Below, piece by piece: positions 8,961 through 16,203 of a stretch of 64,000 nt of DNA. A program made the translations under genes and the position numbers. Source of the stretch: Bacteroidota bacterium (GTDB taxonomy: Bacteria > Bacteroidota > Bacteroidia > 2-12-FULL-35-15); contig JAQZBR010000009.1 in NCBI GenBank assembly GCA_029237775.1, positions 129,902-193,901 of the forward strand, given 5' to 3'. Position 1 is the stretch's first letter. The number at the start of each line of letters is the position of its first letter. The notes beneath the pieces were generated by a model. The model had not been told where the DNA came from and ran no database searches. It was given only the letters and a program-made list of their open reading frames with translations.

Positions 8961-9662
8961 TTGAAAACAGTACACTTCAGCGATCTCGGACTCATCGATT
9001 ATAAACAAGCCTGGGATCATCAGGAAAAATTGTTTGATGGGGTTGTACAAACCAAAATTTCCAACCGAACTAAATCTCCCGATTCCGTAATTCCAACTTC
9101 AAGCTACTTACTTTTTTGTGAGCACCCACATGTTTACACGCTTGGTAATAGTGGGAAACAGGAGCATTTACTGGTCACGGAAGCTCAGTTGAAAGCAAAA
9201 CACGCGACTTATTATAAGATCAACCGTGGAGGAGATATTACCTATCATGGCCCCGGACAAATTGTTGGTTATCCGATCCTGGATCTCGATAATTTTTTCA
9301 CAGACATACATAAATATTTACGTTTTCTTGAAGAGATGGTGATTCGCACTTTAGCGGAATATGGAATTAATTCAGGAAGAAGTGCGGGAGAAACGGGCGT
9401 ATGGCTCGATGCAGACAATCCGGCAAAAGCGAGAAAAATTTGTGCTTTGGGTGTGAGAGCAAGCCGTTGGGTAACCATGCACGGATTTGCCCTTAACGTT
9501 AATGCAGATCTTAATTATTTCGGAAACATCATACCCTGCGGTATTGTCGACAAAGCGGTAACATCCATGCAGAAAGAACTGGGGATAAAAGTAGACGAAA
9601 AAGAAGTAAAGCAAAAACTGAAGAAACATTTTGCGGAGTTGTTTGAATGCGAACTGGTTTAA
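8961..9662 (+). CDS. lipB: Octanoyl-[acyl-carrier-protein] transferase
   Basis: A 233-residue LipB. It moves octanoate from ACP onto lipoyl domains, the first step in lipoate synthesis. Family motifs are present: RGGDITYHGPGQ near residue 90, GVRASRWVTMHGFALNV near 168-184, and the catalytic cysteine in IIPCGI near 196. The start is unusual: the frame opens at a TTG (8961), which gives the expected N-terminus (KTVHFSDLGLIDY). No in-frame ATG lies nearby upstream or before the conserved residues. A purine-rich stretch supplied by a repeat element sits at the right distance for ribosome binding. Confidence 0.92.
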   Translation: MKTVHFSDLGLIDYKQAWDHQEKLFDGVVQTKISNRTKSPDSVIPTSSYLLFCEHPHVYTLGNSGKQEHLLVTEAQLKAKHATYYKINRGGDITYHGPGQIVGYPILDLDNFFTDIHKYLRFLEEMVIRTLAEYGINSGRSAGETGVWLDADNPAKARKICALGVRASRWVTMHGFALNVNADLNYFGNIIPCGIVDKAVTSMQKELGIKVDEKEVKQKLKKHFAELFECELV

Positions 9663-9669
9663 ACATTCC

Positions 9670-9677
9670 TACTTTTG
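9670..9677 (+). promoter_or_regulatory. Bacteroidota -7 box for the MerR/B12 regulator
   Basis: TACTTTTG, an exact TAnnTTTG match, starts 8 bp after the lipB stop and ends 27 bp before the regulator's ATG. The regulator can therefore be transcribed independently of lipB. Confidence 0.6.
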
Positions 9678-9704
9678 CGTTGTTAGAAGAGAATAAGACC
9701 TTAC

Positions 9705-10604
9705 ATGAACTGCCGCTTTTCCATAAAAGATCTCGAAAAACTATCAGGTATCAAAGCTCACACGCTTCGGATCTGGGAACAACGTTACGGCATTCTTAAT
9801 CCTGAGAGAACAGACACCAACATCCGTTGGTATTGCAACGACAAGCTTAAACATTTACTGAACGTCACTTTTCTTTACGAGCATGGGTATAAGATCTCTA
9901 AGATCGCATTACTAAGTCCAGGGCAGGTTGTAGAAGAAGTAAATAAGATAGTTGACAAAGAAGAAAACGTTTGTGATCAGATCCGCGGGCTTGTATTATC
10001 AATGATAGAGCTTGAAGAGGACCGTTTTGAGACTATTATTTCGAATAACATTAACAATCACGGATTCACGTACACGGTTGAAAAAGTAGTTTATCCATTT
10101 TTAAGTAAGATCGGTGTGATGTGGCAAACGGGCAGTATCAACCCGGCACAGGAACATTTCATTTCCAATCTGATTCGGCAGAAGCTGATCTCCGCAATAG
10201 ACACACAGAAAGCACCTGCTAATGAGAACTGCAAGCGTTTCATTCTGTTCCTTCCTGATGGAGAATTACATGAGCTAAGCTTATTGTATTTTAATTACCT
10301 TCTGAAATCACAAGGCCATCGTGTAATTTATCTTGGACAATCTGTACCTCTGCGTGATCTTAAGAAAGTGGTTGAGATCCGCGAACCGGAATTTTTGATT
10401 TCAGTTTTCACCCATATTTCCGGTGAACCAGATTCGTTTATTAAAGAGCTTTCTGAAACATTTCATAAGACAAAAATCTTCCTTTCCGGATGCCAGGTAG
10501 TGGATAAGTTTGACCGACTTCCATCCAACGTTCACGCATTTTGTACCCCACAAGATCTTTTGGAATTAGTTAAATTCACAACTACAAGCATATCAGCTAG
10601 TTAA
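9705..10604 (+). CDS. MerR-family regulator with cobalamin-binding domains (CarH/LitR-like)
   Basis: A 299-residue DNA-binding protein. The MerR winged-helix domain is at 5-75 (HTLRIWEQRYGILNPERT). A helical B12-binding cap domain (about 90-170) holds W140, E150 and H151, equivalent to W131, E141 and H142 of Thermus CarH. A Rossmann B12-binding domain (175-295) has ELHELS, whose H189 corresponds to the lower cobalt ligand. The residue equivalent to CarH H132, which ligates cobalt after light exposure, is glutamine here (Q141). CarH proteins bind adenosylcobalamin in the dark, repress promoters, and release DNA on illumination. The adjoining sigma factor and photolyase genes fit a light response. 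Whether this protein still senses light is uncertain. Confidence 0.85.
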   Translation: MNCRFSIKDLEKLSGIKAHTLRIWEQRYGILNPERTDTNIRWYCNDKLKHLLNVTFLYEHGYKISKIALLSPGQVVEEVNKIVDKEENVCDQIRGLVLSMIELEEDRFETIISNNINNHGFTYTVEKVVYPFLSKIGVMWQTGSINPAQEHFISNLIRQKLISAIDTQKAPANENCKRFILFLPDGELHELSLLYFNYLLKSQGHRVIYLGQSVPLRDLKKVVEIREPEFLISVFTHISGEPDSFIKELSETFHKTKIFLSGCQVVDKFDRLPSNVHAFCTPQDLLELVKFTTTSISAS

Positions 10605-10621
10605 ACCAACGACTGCCGTTT
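10604..10621 (+). promoter_or_regulatory. Candidate operator upstream of the sigma factor gene
   Basis: AACCAACG, 2 bp, TGCCGTTT. The same two half-sites, with a 3-bp gap, recur at 11401-11419 upstream of the photolyase gene. The site begins at the last base of the regulator's stop codon and lies about 80 bp upstream of the sigma gene's -33 element. It may be a binding site of the neighbouring MerR protein; this is inference from position and recurrence. Confidence 0.35.
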
Positions 10622-10700
10622 CTTCAATCTATTTTCCTCCTTTTTTCGTATTTAATTTCGACTAATCTGTTTAATCTTTCGTTCAATATTTTAAACACTT

Positions 10701-10732
10701 TTGATTTTTTGTTTAATTAATTTGTACTTTTG
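10701..10732 (+). promoter_or_regulatory. Promoter of the ECF sigma factor gene
   Basis: TTG (10701-10703), a 21-bp gap, then TACTTTTG (10725-10732): both elements of the Bacteroidota primary promoter at the expected spacing. It overlaps the possible upstream TTG start at 10730, which argues that translation really begins at the ATG at 10754. Confidence 0.7.
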
Positions 10733-10753
10733 TTAAACAAAAAAGGCGTTATT

Positions 10754-11266
10754 ATGACAGCAATCGAATTCAACCAGCAACTCATCAATCAAAGAGTATC
10801 TCTCAGGAACTTTGCATATAGTCTTACAATGAATAATGACGAGGCGCAGGATCTTCTTCAGGATACATACTTAAAAGCAATAAAATATCGCGACAAGTTT
10901 ACGGACGCGACAAATCTGAAAGCATGGTTGTACACGATCATGAAAAATACTTTTATTAATACTTACAGACGGAATATTAAAACACGTCAAATCATTCAGC
11001 AAACCGATGATCTTAGTTTAGTAAAAGCAGTTGAAGGATCAAACAGTCCAAGCGCGGAATCACAGATCAACGAAAAGGAGATCAATAAAGCGATCAATGC
11101 TTTGGAAGACGACTATAAAATTCCTTTCACCCGGTATTTTGATGGTTACAAGTACAAAGAGATCGCAGATGAATTGAATTTACCTATCGGTACTGTAAAG
11201 AGCAGGATCTTTTTAGCGAGGAAAAGGCTGATGAAGGATCTGAAGGTCTTTGTAAGTTTTAACTAG
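10754..11266 (+). CDS. ECF (group 4) RNA polymerase sigma factor
   Basis: A 170-residue sigma-70-family protein, starting at ATG 10754 (MTAIEFNQQL). The frame extends upstream to 10730, but that stretch is the gene's own promoter. Region 2 covers about residues 15-80, with DEAQDLLQDTYLKA and the region 2.4 segment NLKAWLYTIMKNTFINTYRR. Region 4 covers about 105-160, with YKEIADELNLPIGTVKSRIFLARKRL as the -35-recognition helix-turn-helix. No anti-sigma gene is adjacent. Its place between a CarH-like regulator and a photolyase resembles light- or oxidative-stress-responsive sigma factors in other bacteria. The targets are unknown. Confidence 0.92.
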   Translation: MTAIEFNQQLINQRVSLRNFAYSLTMNNDEAQDLLQDTYLKAIKYRDKFTDATNLKAWLYTIMKNTFINTYRRNIKTRQIIQQTDDLSLVKAVEGSNSPSAESQINEKEINKAINALEDDYKIPFTRYFDGYKYKEIADELNLPIGTVKSRIFLARKRLMKDLKVFVSFN

Positions 11267-11278
11267 ATTTCTATTTTA

Positions 11279-11304
11279 CGACTAAGGCACTGAGGTCACT
11301 TAAG
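11279..11304 (+). repeat. Dispersed intergenic repeat, family A
   Basis: CGACTAAGGCACTGAGG followed by TCACTTAAG. It is a member of the family best seen at 18631-18660 (ACCACTAAGGCACTTAGG...). It lies just after the sigma factor gene. Confidence 0.6.
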
Positions 11305-11400
11305 AATTTACACGAGTTGACGGCCGGAGAAAATGCTTTAGGAGTATTATTAGTGTTTAATCGCAGAACGTTATTTTTACGAAGCCGCGCGTAAGGATTG

Positions 11401-11445
11401 AACCAACGCGATGCCGTTTAGCTTATGGGTAGGGATCGTTGGTTC
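11401..11445 (+). promoter_or_regulatory. Second AACCAACG/TGCCGTTT site and overlapping inverted repeat
   Basis: AACCAACG, 3 bp, TGCCGTTT (11401-11419) repeats the site at 10604-10621. A 9-bp perfect inverted repeat, GAACCAACG (11400-11408) with CGTTGGTTC (11437-11445), overlaps it. The pair lies 55-100 bp upstream of the photolyase ATG and may control it. Confidence 0.35.
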
Positions 11446-11456
11446 TTGAACTTTTG

Positions 11457-11482
11457 CTTCTTTTCTTTCAAGAGAAAAGAAG
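11457..11482 (+). promoter_or_regulatory. Inverted repeat directly upstream of the photolyase gene
   Basis: CTTCTTTTCT and AGAAAAGAAG form a perfect 10-bp stem with a 6-nt loop, ending 18 bp before the ATG. It is A/T-rich and lacks a following T-tract, so it is more likely a 5'-leader structure or a protein site than a terminator. Confidence 0.4.
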
Positions 11483-11500
11483 AATAATATTTCTGAAAGC

Positions 11501-12811
11501 ATGAAAGAAATAAGCATATTCTGGTTCCGCAGGGATCTTCGATTAGAAGACAATGCAGGCTTATATCACGCTTTAAAAGAGAATAAAAACGTCTTACCGA
11601 TTTTCATTTTCGATGCTGTCATAATGCAGCAACTCGAACATAAAGAAGACAAACGCGTTGAGTTTATTTTACTTGCTCTAAAAAAACTTCAAGAAGAGCT
11701 TGCCGCGCATGGTAGCTCTTTACTGGTTTTGAAGGGTACACCGCTTGACGTGTTTGAAAAATTGACTACGGAATATTCTGTTCAGAATGTTTATACTAAT
11801 CATGATTACGAGCCGTATGCACTCGAACGTGATCAGGCGGTGAAAGATTTGTTGTCGCGATACAATATCAAATTCAAAACATTTAAAGAGCAGGTAATCT
11901 TTGAAAAACATGAGATCACGAAGGATGACGGGAAACCATATACCGTTTTTACTCCTTACATGAGGAAGTGGAAACAGAAGCTAAACAAGTTTTATATTCG
12001 TCCATACCCAACACTTCAATATACTTCCAGCCTTCTTAAGACAAAGCCTTTTCCGGCACTTACGCTTCATGACATCGGCTTCAAGCCCACAGGAATCAGA
12101 TATAAAGAGCCGGTTATCATTGAAGATCTAATTAAACGTTATCAGGACACAAGAAATTTTCCTGCTATCGAAGGCACAACCAGGCTTAGCGTTCATCTAC
12201 GTTTCGGAACTATCAGTATCAGAAAGCTGGTTGCCAAAGCAGTAAACTTGAATGAACAATGGCTGAATGAGCTGATCTGGAGAGAATTTTACATGATGAT
12301 CCTCTTTCATTTCCCACATGTTGCAAAAGGCTCTTTCAAAAAACATTACGATGCAATTCCATGGCGAAATAATGAAGAAGAATTTGAAGCCTGGTGTAAT
12401 GGGCGAACAGGCTATCCGATTGTCGATGCAGGCATGAGAGAGCTGAATACCACAGGTTTTATGCATAACCGTGTGAGGATGATAGTTGCTAGCTTTCTGG
12501 TAAAACATCTTTTAATCGATTGGAGATGGGGAGAAGCTTATTTCGCGGAAAAACTGCTTGATTACGATCTTGCTGCAAACAATGGCGGATGGCAATGGGC
12601 GGCAGGTTCAGGGTGTGATGCAGCGCCCTATTTCAGAGTTTTTAATCCTTACGAGCAAACCAAAAAATTCGACTCGAGATTAAAATATATCCGCAAATGG
12701 GTTCCTGAGTTTGAGGAACTGACTTATCCGCAACCTATTGTCGAACATAAGTTTGCGAGAGAAAGAGTTCTGAGTGTGTATAAAAAGGCGCTTTCTACAA
12801 TACCCGCTTAA
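11501..12811 (+). CDS. phrB: Deoxyribodipyrimidine photolyase (CPD photolyase, class I)
   Basis: A 436-residue photolyase that uses blue light and reduced FAD to split cyclobutane pyrimidine dimers. The N-terminal antenna domain opens with the typical FWFRRDLRLEDNAGL. The FAD domain has LSVHLRFGTIS, NELIWREFYMMILFHFP, GRTGYPIVDAGMREL, and the C-terminal block NNGGWQWAAGSGCDAAPYFR. Tryptophans expected for the electron-transfer chain are present in this half. The length is close to class I enzymes (about 430-470) and the sequence does not look like Cry-DASH. It follows the CarH-like regulator and sigma factor and probably belongs to the same light or UV response. Confidence 0.93.
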   Translation: MKEISIFWFRRDLRLEDNAGLYHALKENKNVLPIFIFDAVIMQQLEHKEDKRVEFILLALKKLQEELAAHGSSLLVLKGTPLDVFEKLTTEYSVQNVYTNHDYEPYALERDQAVKDLLSRYNIKFKTFKEQVIFEKHEITKDDGKPYTVFTPYMRKWKQKLNKFYIRPYPTLQYTSSLLKTKPFPALTLHDIGFKPTGIRYKEPVIIEDLIKRYQDTRNFPAIEGTTRLSVHLRFGTISIRKLVAKAVNLNEQWLNELIWREFYMMILFHFPHVAKGSFKKHYDAIPWRNNEEEFEAWCNGRTGYPIVDAGMRELNTTGFMHNRVRMIVASFLVKHLLIDWRWGEAYFAEKLLDYDLAANNGGWQWAAGSGCDAAPYFRVFNPYEQTKKFDSRLKYIRKWVPEFEELTYPQPIVEHKFARERVLSVYKKALSTIPA

Positions 12812-12869
12812 ACCACATTTCTTTGCTATTAAATTATGTTAATTGATCATTCCAAAGCTTAATATCATT

Positions 12870-12877
12870 TACCTTTG
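12870..12877 (+). promoter_or_regulatory. -7 box immediately before the ABC transporter operon
   Basis: TACCTTTG, an exact TAnnTTTG match, ends 9 bp before the ATG at 12887. Transcription would begin within a few bases of the start codon, so the mRNA has almost no leader. Confidence 0.6.
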
Positions 12878-12886
12878 CAGCCATCA

Positions 12887-13798
12887 ATGACAGATAAAAT
12901 AATTGAAGTCTCACATCTCGTTAAACACTACGGCAAATTTAAAGCAGTAGAAGATGTAAGTTTTGATGTGTACCGGGGCGATGTTTACGGCTTCCTTGGC
13001 CCCAATGGTGCAGGCAAAAGCACCACTATACGAACTATTCTCTCTCTTATTAAACCAACTGGCGGACAAATTCGGATGTTTGATAGAGACCTTCAAACGG
13101 ACCGCGAGTACATCCTTCAGCGGATCGGCTGCATCGTTGAGAAACCCGATTTTTATAAATATTTAAGTGCAGAAAAGAACCTCGAGATCTTTGCGCGATT
13201 GTCAGGAGTGAACGTTACAAAAAGTAAAGTACACGAAATCATTGAGTTTGTTGGACTAAAGGGCAGAGAAAAAGATAAGCTCGGAGGGTTCTCACATGGA
13301 ATGAAACAACGTCTCGGAATTGCACAAACTCTTATTCACGATCCGGAACTAATCATTCTTGATGAGCCAACTACCGGTTTAGATCCGCAGGGGATCATCG
13401 ATATCAGAAATCTCATTCTTCAACTAAAGAACGAACGAAATAAAACGGTCGTCCTTTCTTCGCACATTCTTTCTGAGATTGAACTGATCGCAAACCGAAT
13501 GGTGATAATCAATAAAGGCAGAACAATAATACAAGGTTCTGTTTCTGAACTGTTAAACGCCCAGGAACTAATCGTGTCTTTTTCAGTTGACAATATTGAA
13601 AAAGCAAAACAGCTTTTATTCGGGATCAGCATGGAGAGAGCAATTGATAAGATCGATAACAATAATTTGCTACTCCATATCTCACAAGAAAACATTCCGA
13701 TCATCAATAAGTTGTTCTGCGATAATGGCCTGAAAGTCTTTTCAATAGAGGCGAAACGAAAGCTTGAAGATTATTTCCTAAAACTGATCAACGCATAA
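12887..13798 (+). CDS. ABC transporter ATP-binding protein (ABC-2 type)
   Basis: The start is set at ATG 12887 (MTDKIIEVSHLVKHYGKF), giving 303 residues. An upstream in-frame TTG lies inside the promoter box. Walker A is GPNGAGKS, the signature is GFSHGMKQR, Walker B is LIILDEP, and the switch histidine is in VVLSSHIL. The C-terminal third is the accessory domain common in exporters of the drug/antibiotic (CcmA/NatA) type. It would power the permease encoded next, which starts on the last base of this gene's stop codon. The transported substrate is unknown. Confidence 0.9.
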   Translation: MTDKIIEVSHLVKHYGKFKAVEDVSFDVYRGDVYGFLGPNGAGKSTTIRTILSLIKPTGGQIRMFDRDLQTDREYILQRIGCIVEKPDFYKYLSAEKNLEIFARLSGVNVTKSKVHEIIEFVGLKGREKDKLGGFSHGMKQRLGIAQTLIHDPELIILDEPTTGLDPQGIIDIRNLILQLKNERNKTVVLSSHILSEIELIANRMVIINKGRTIIQGSVSELLNAQELIVSFSVDNIEKAKQLLFGISMERAIDKIDNNNLLLHISQENIPIINKLFCDNGLKVFSIEAKRKLEDYFLKLINA

Positions 13799-14640
13799 TG
13801 TTCTGGAAAAGCACCTATAACGAATTCATTAAGATCGCTGCCAAGCCCCGCAGCTATATTGGTGTTGGAGCGATCACTCTCATTGTGGGGATCATTCTTT
13901 TTGCAATGAAAGCAGACGGGATGAACTTCATTTCTTTTGTTACGCAACCATTTGAGCAGTCACTCTCTTTCGAGGGAAACATTCTGAATGGAAACCTTAT
14001 CGCATTCATAATTCTGCAGATGCTCATCATCCATGTCCCGCTGCTTATCGCGCTCGTAACCGGAGATCTTGTTTCAGGGGAAGGTGCAATGGGAACAATT
14101 CGATTGTTACTTACAAAACCAATTTCGCGAACCAAGATCCTTTTTTCAAAATATCTGGCCGGAGCGGCTTACACATTATTTATTTTGTTCTGGCTGGGCT
14201 TTATGGCGCTTGTCATCGGGAAAGCAATGTTCGGAACAGGTGATTTAATGGTACTGAACAGTGATGGCCTGATTGTTTTACAGCAGCACGATCTTGCATG
14301 GAGATTCGCTCTTGGCTTCAGCGTTGCTTTTTTATCGTTAATGATGATCGCTACACTATCCTTAACGCTTTCCTGCTTCTCTGAAAACTCAATTGGACCG
14401 ATAGTTTCCACAATGGCAATTATTATTCTTTTTACAATTATCGGAACGCTTGATGTTCCTGTCTTGCAGAAAGTACAGCCTTATCTTTTTACCACACACA
14501 TGATGGCCTGGAGAAACTTTTTTGAAGACCCTTTGCCACTGGACAAGATCGTTGAGTCGATAGGGATCTTGTTAATACACATTGTTGGTTTGTTGGGCAT
14601 TGCTGTTTATAAATTCAATAAGAAAGATATTTTATCATGA
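13798..14640 (+). CDS. ABC-2 type transporter permease
   Basis: A 280-residue inner-membrane protein with about six hydrophobic segments. A soluble loop contains GDLVSGEGAMGTIRLLLTKPISRTKILFSKY, the arrangement typical of ABC-2 permeases (GEREEGTL-like motif followed by R/K). It pairs with the ATPase upstream (1-bp overlap) and overlaps the LolA-like gene downstream by 4 bp, so the three are translationally coupled. The substrate cannot be inferred beyond a likely export or maturation role in the envelope. Confidence 0.85.
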   Translation: MFWKSTYNEFIKIAAKPRSYIGVGAITLIVGIILFAMKADGMNFISFVTQPFEQSLSFEGNILNGNLIAFIILQMLIIHVPLLIALVTGDLVSGEGAMGTIRLLLTKPISRTKILFSKYLAGAAYTLFILFWLGFMALVIGKAMFGTGDLMVLNSDGLIVLQQHDLAWRFALGFSVAFLSLMMIATLSLTLSCFSENSIGPIVSTMAIIILFTIIGTLDVPVLQKVQPYLFTTHMMAWRNFFEDPLPLDKIVESIGILLIHIVGLLGIAVYKFNKKDILS

Positions 14641-15389
14641 TCAATATTTTGAACCATGGGAAGGTCATTTCGAGTATTTCGCTTTTTCAGCGAAATGTAT
14701 CGAGAAAGTGCGTAGGCGTTTTACTTATTGTCCTTTCCACATCAGCCTTTTCCCAAAGCGATGCGAAACAAACTCTCCGCGGTGTTTATAACAAACTTCA
14801 AAAAGCAAAAGATTATTCTGTTCAGGCAAATATAAAAGTGGACATGCCCTTCATCCGCATGCTTCCTATTGATGCAACCATTTACTATAAGCAAAAGGAT
14901 AAATTCAAAGTAGAATCTAAAAGTATTGCGATTGTTCCGCGTCAGGGCTTCGACCAGGCTTCAAAAATGCTCGCAGATACAAATGCTTTCACGGCAGTGG
15001 CTCAGGGAACTGAAATGATTGCCGGAGTGAACACAAGCATTCTGAATATCATTCCCCTTTCTGATACAAGCGACCTCATCCTAGGGAAGCTATGGGTTGA
15101 CCCGAAACAAAATCTGATTCTAAAATCACAGCTCACAACAAAATCGAATGGTACTATATTAACTGAATACACTTATGGAGCACAATCAGCATACGGCTTG
15201 CCCGACAAAATGATCTTCTCTGTTGATGTTAAAAAATTCAAAGTTCCGAAAGGCGTGACAGCGGACCTGAACAATTCAACTGACGAAAAAAAGAAAAAGG
15301 AAAACGAGAATAAAAAAGGCAAGATCTTTATCACACTTACAAATTATCAGGTGAATAAAGGGATTCCGGATGAGAAGTTTAAGAAGTAG
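14637..15389 (+). CDS. LolA-like periplasmic protein
   Basis: A 250-residue protein. A hydrophobic signal segment (VGVLLIVLSTSAFSQ) ends near residue 40. The N-terminus ahead of it is long, so a later start is possible. The mature part resembles outer-membrane lipoprotein-sorting proteins of the LolA/LolB fold: alternating beta-strand stretches with YYKQKDKFKVES and LWVDPKQNLILKSQL. The C-terminal part has a lysine-rich insertion (DEKKKKENENKKGK). It is coupled by a 4-bp overlap to an ABC-2 transporter, which suggests that the pair handles a lipid or lipoprotein. The fold is inferred from the pattern only. Confidence 0.6.
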   Translation: MINILNHGKVISSISLFQRNVSRKCVGVLLIVLSTSAFSQSDAKQTLRGVYNKLQKAKDYSVQANIKVDMPFIRMLPIDATIYYKQKDKFKVESKSIAIVPRQGFDQASKMLADTNAFTAVAQGTEMIAGVNTSILNIIPLSDTSDLILGKLWVDPKQNLILKSQLTTKSNGTILTEYTYGAQSAYGLPDKMIFSVDVKKFKVPKGVTADLNNSTDEKKKKENENKKGKIFITLTNYQVNKGIPDEKFKK

Positions 15390-15423
15390 ATTCTTCTTTT
15401 ACCACTCCATAGGAGTCCCTCGG

Positions 15424-15482
15424 ATTAAGGCACTGAGGGCACTAAGAATTAAAGTTTCTCGCAAAGACGCGGAGGACGCAAA
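15424..15482 (+). repeat. Dispersed repeats, families A and C, after the LolA-like gene
   Basis: TAAGGCACTGAGGGCACTAAG (family A) is followed by TTTCTCGCAAAGACGCGGAG and GACGCAAAG (family C). Both have an internal period of roughly 9-10 bp. An open frame across them (15370-15570) has no protein-like character. Confidence 0.6.
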
Positions 15483-15502
15483 GCTTGAAAATTATTCTTA
15501 CA

Positions 15503-15520
15503 CCCTCTCCTTAGAGAGGG
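15503..15520 (+). repeat. CTCTCC/GAGAGG hairpin repeat between convergent genes
   Basis: CCCTCTC, 4 nt, GAGAGGG, then CCGGGGTGAGG. It is an inverted copy of the element at 8847-8883. It lies between the convergent LolA-like and PdeM genes and could end transcription from either side. Confidence 0.6.
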
Positions 15521-15533
15521 CCGGGGTGAGGTC

Positions 15534-16199
15534 CTACACCTCAATCACCTTATCATTCGTCACCACATAAATATCTGAATCCATGGTGCGGTCTAGAAGG
15601 TATAATCCTGTAAGACTTCCAAACGCAGGTAATATCAGCTGATTCGGAAGCATATAGAAACACGGTAGTTTTATATTTTGTCGGCCTCTGCCCTGCAACG
15701 TAAAACCCGGATGAATATGGCCGGCAACATTCACCATTCCTTCAGGAACCTTTTTCAAAGGTTCATGTGACAGTATCAGATCTTTAATTTCTAATGAGTT
15801 TTCTACTACCTCAAGACAAAGCTTTCTGTAATAACTTCTATCAAGAATATCGTGATTACCGATGACCAGCATAAAGCGGATCCCTGATCGATAAGCGACA
15901 AACTCACAGAATAAATTCCATTCGCTGTTATGCGTGCTGTGAAACAGATCGCCAAGGACAATGATCCTCGCGGGCTGCTTCTTTTCTATTAAAGCATTCA
16001 AGCGTAAGTAATCACGTTCTGCGCTTTGTGGCGGAATAGAAATTCCGTTTTTTCTGAAATGCATTGCTTTCCCAAAATGGATATCTGCTATTACCAGTGT
16101 GTTAGTATCAGGCAGAAACAAAGCTTTTTCCGGTAATAACTCAACCACTGTATTTAATAGCTTTATCTGCATTTGTGTTTCCTGTTCTTCGTACATCAT
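15534..16199 (-). CDS. pdeM: Ligase-associated DNA damage response endonuclease PdeM
   Basis: A 221-residue metallophosphoesterase. Metal-ligand motifs run in order: DIHFGKAMHF (D..H), GDLFHS, GNHD, and the C-terminal GHIHPG with downstream residues. These mark the calcineurin-like fold. In the known four-gene DNA-repair cluster this enzyme accompanies a DEXH helicase, an ATP-dependent ligase and an MBL-fold exonuclease; all three lie directly upstream here. It starts 4 bp after the helicase stop. It is expected to cut or trim DNA in the cytoplasm during repair. Identification is strong because motif and context agree. Confidence 0.9.
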   Translation of the reverse strand: MMYEEQETQMQIKLLNTVVELLPEKALFLPDTNTLVIADIHFGKAMHFRKNGISIPPQSAERDYLRLNALIEKKQPARIIVLGDLFHSTHNSEWNLFCEFVAYRSGIRFMLVIGNHDILDRSYYRKLCLEVVENSLEIKDLILSHEPLKKVPEGMVNVAGHIHPGFTLQGRGRQNIKLPCFYMLPNQLILPAFGSLTGLYLLDRTMDSDIYVVTNDKVIEV

Positions 16200-16203
16200 G
16201 ACT

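Noticed and set aside
9705..12811. A complete carotenoid light-response locus
   Set aside because: No carotenoid genes (crtI, crtB) are in the window, so only the regulator, sigma factor and photolyase are claimed.
15370..15570. A 66-aa open frame after the LolA-like gene
   Set aside because: It consists of dispersed repeats and overlaps two real genes' ends.
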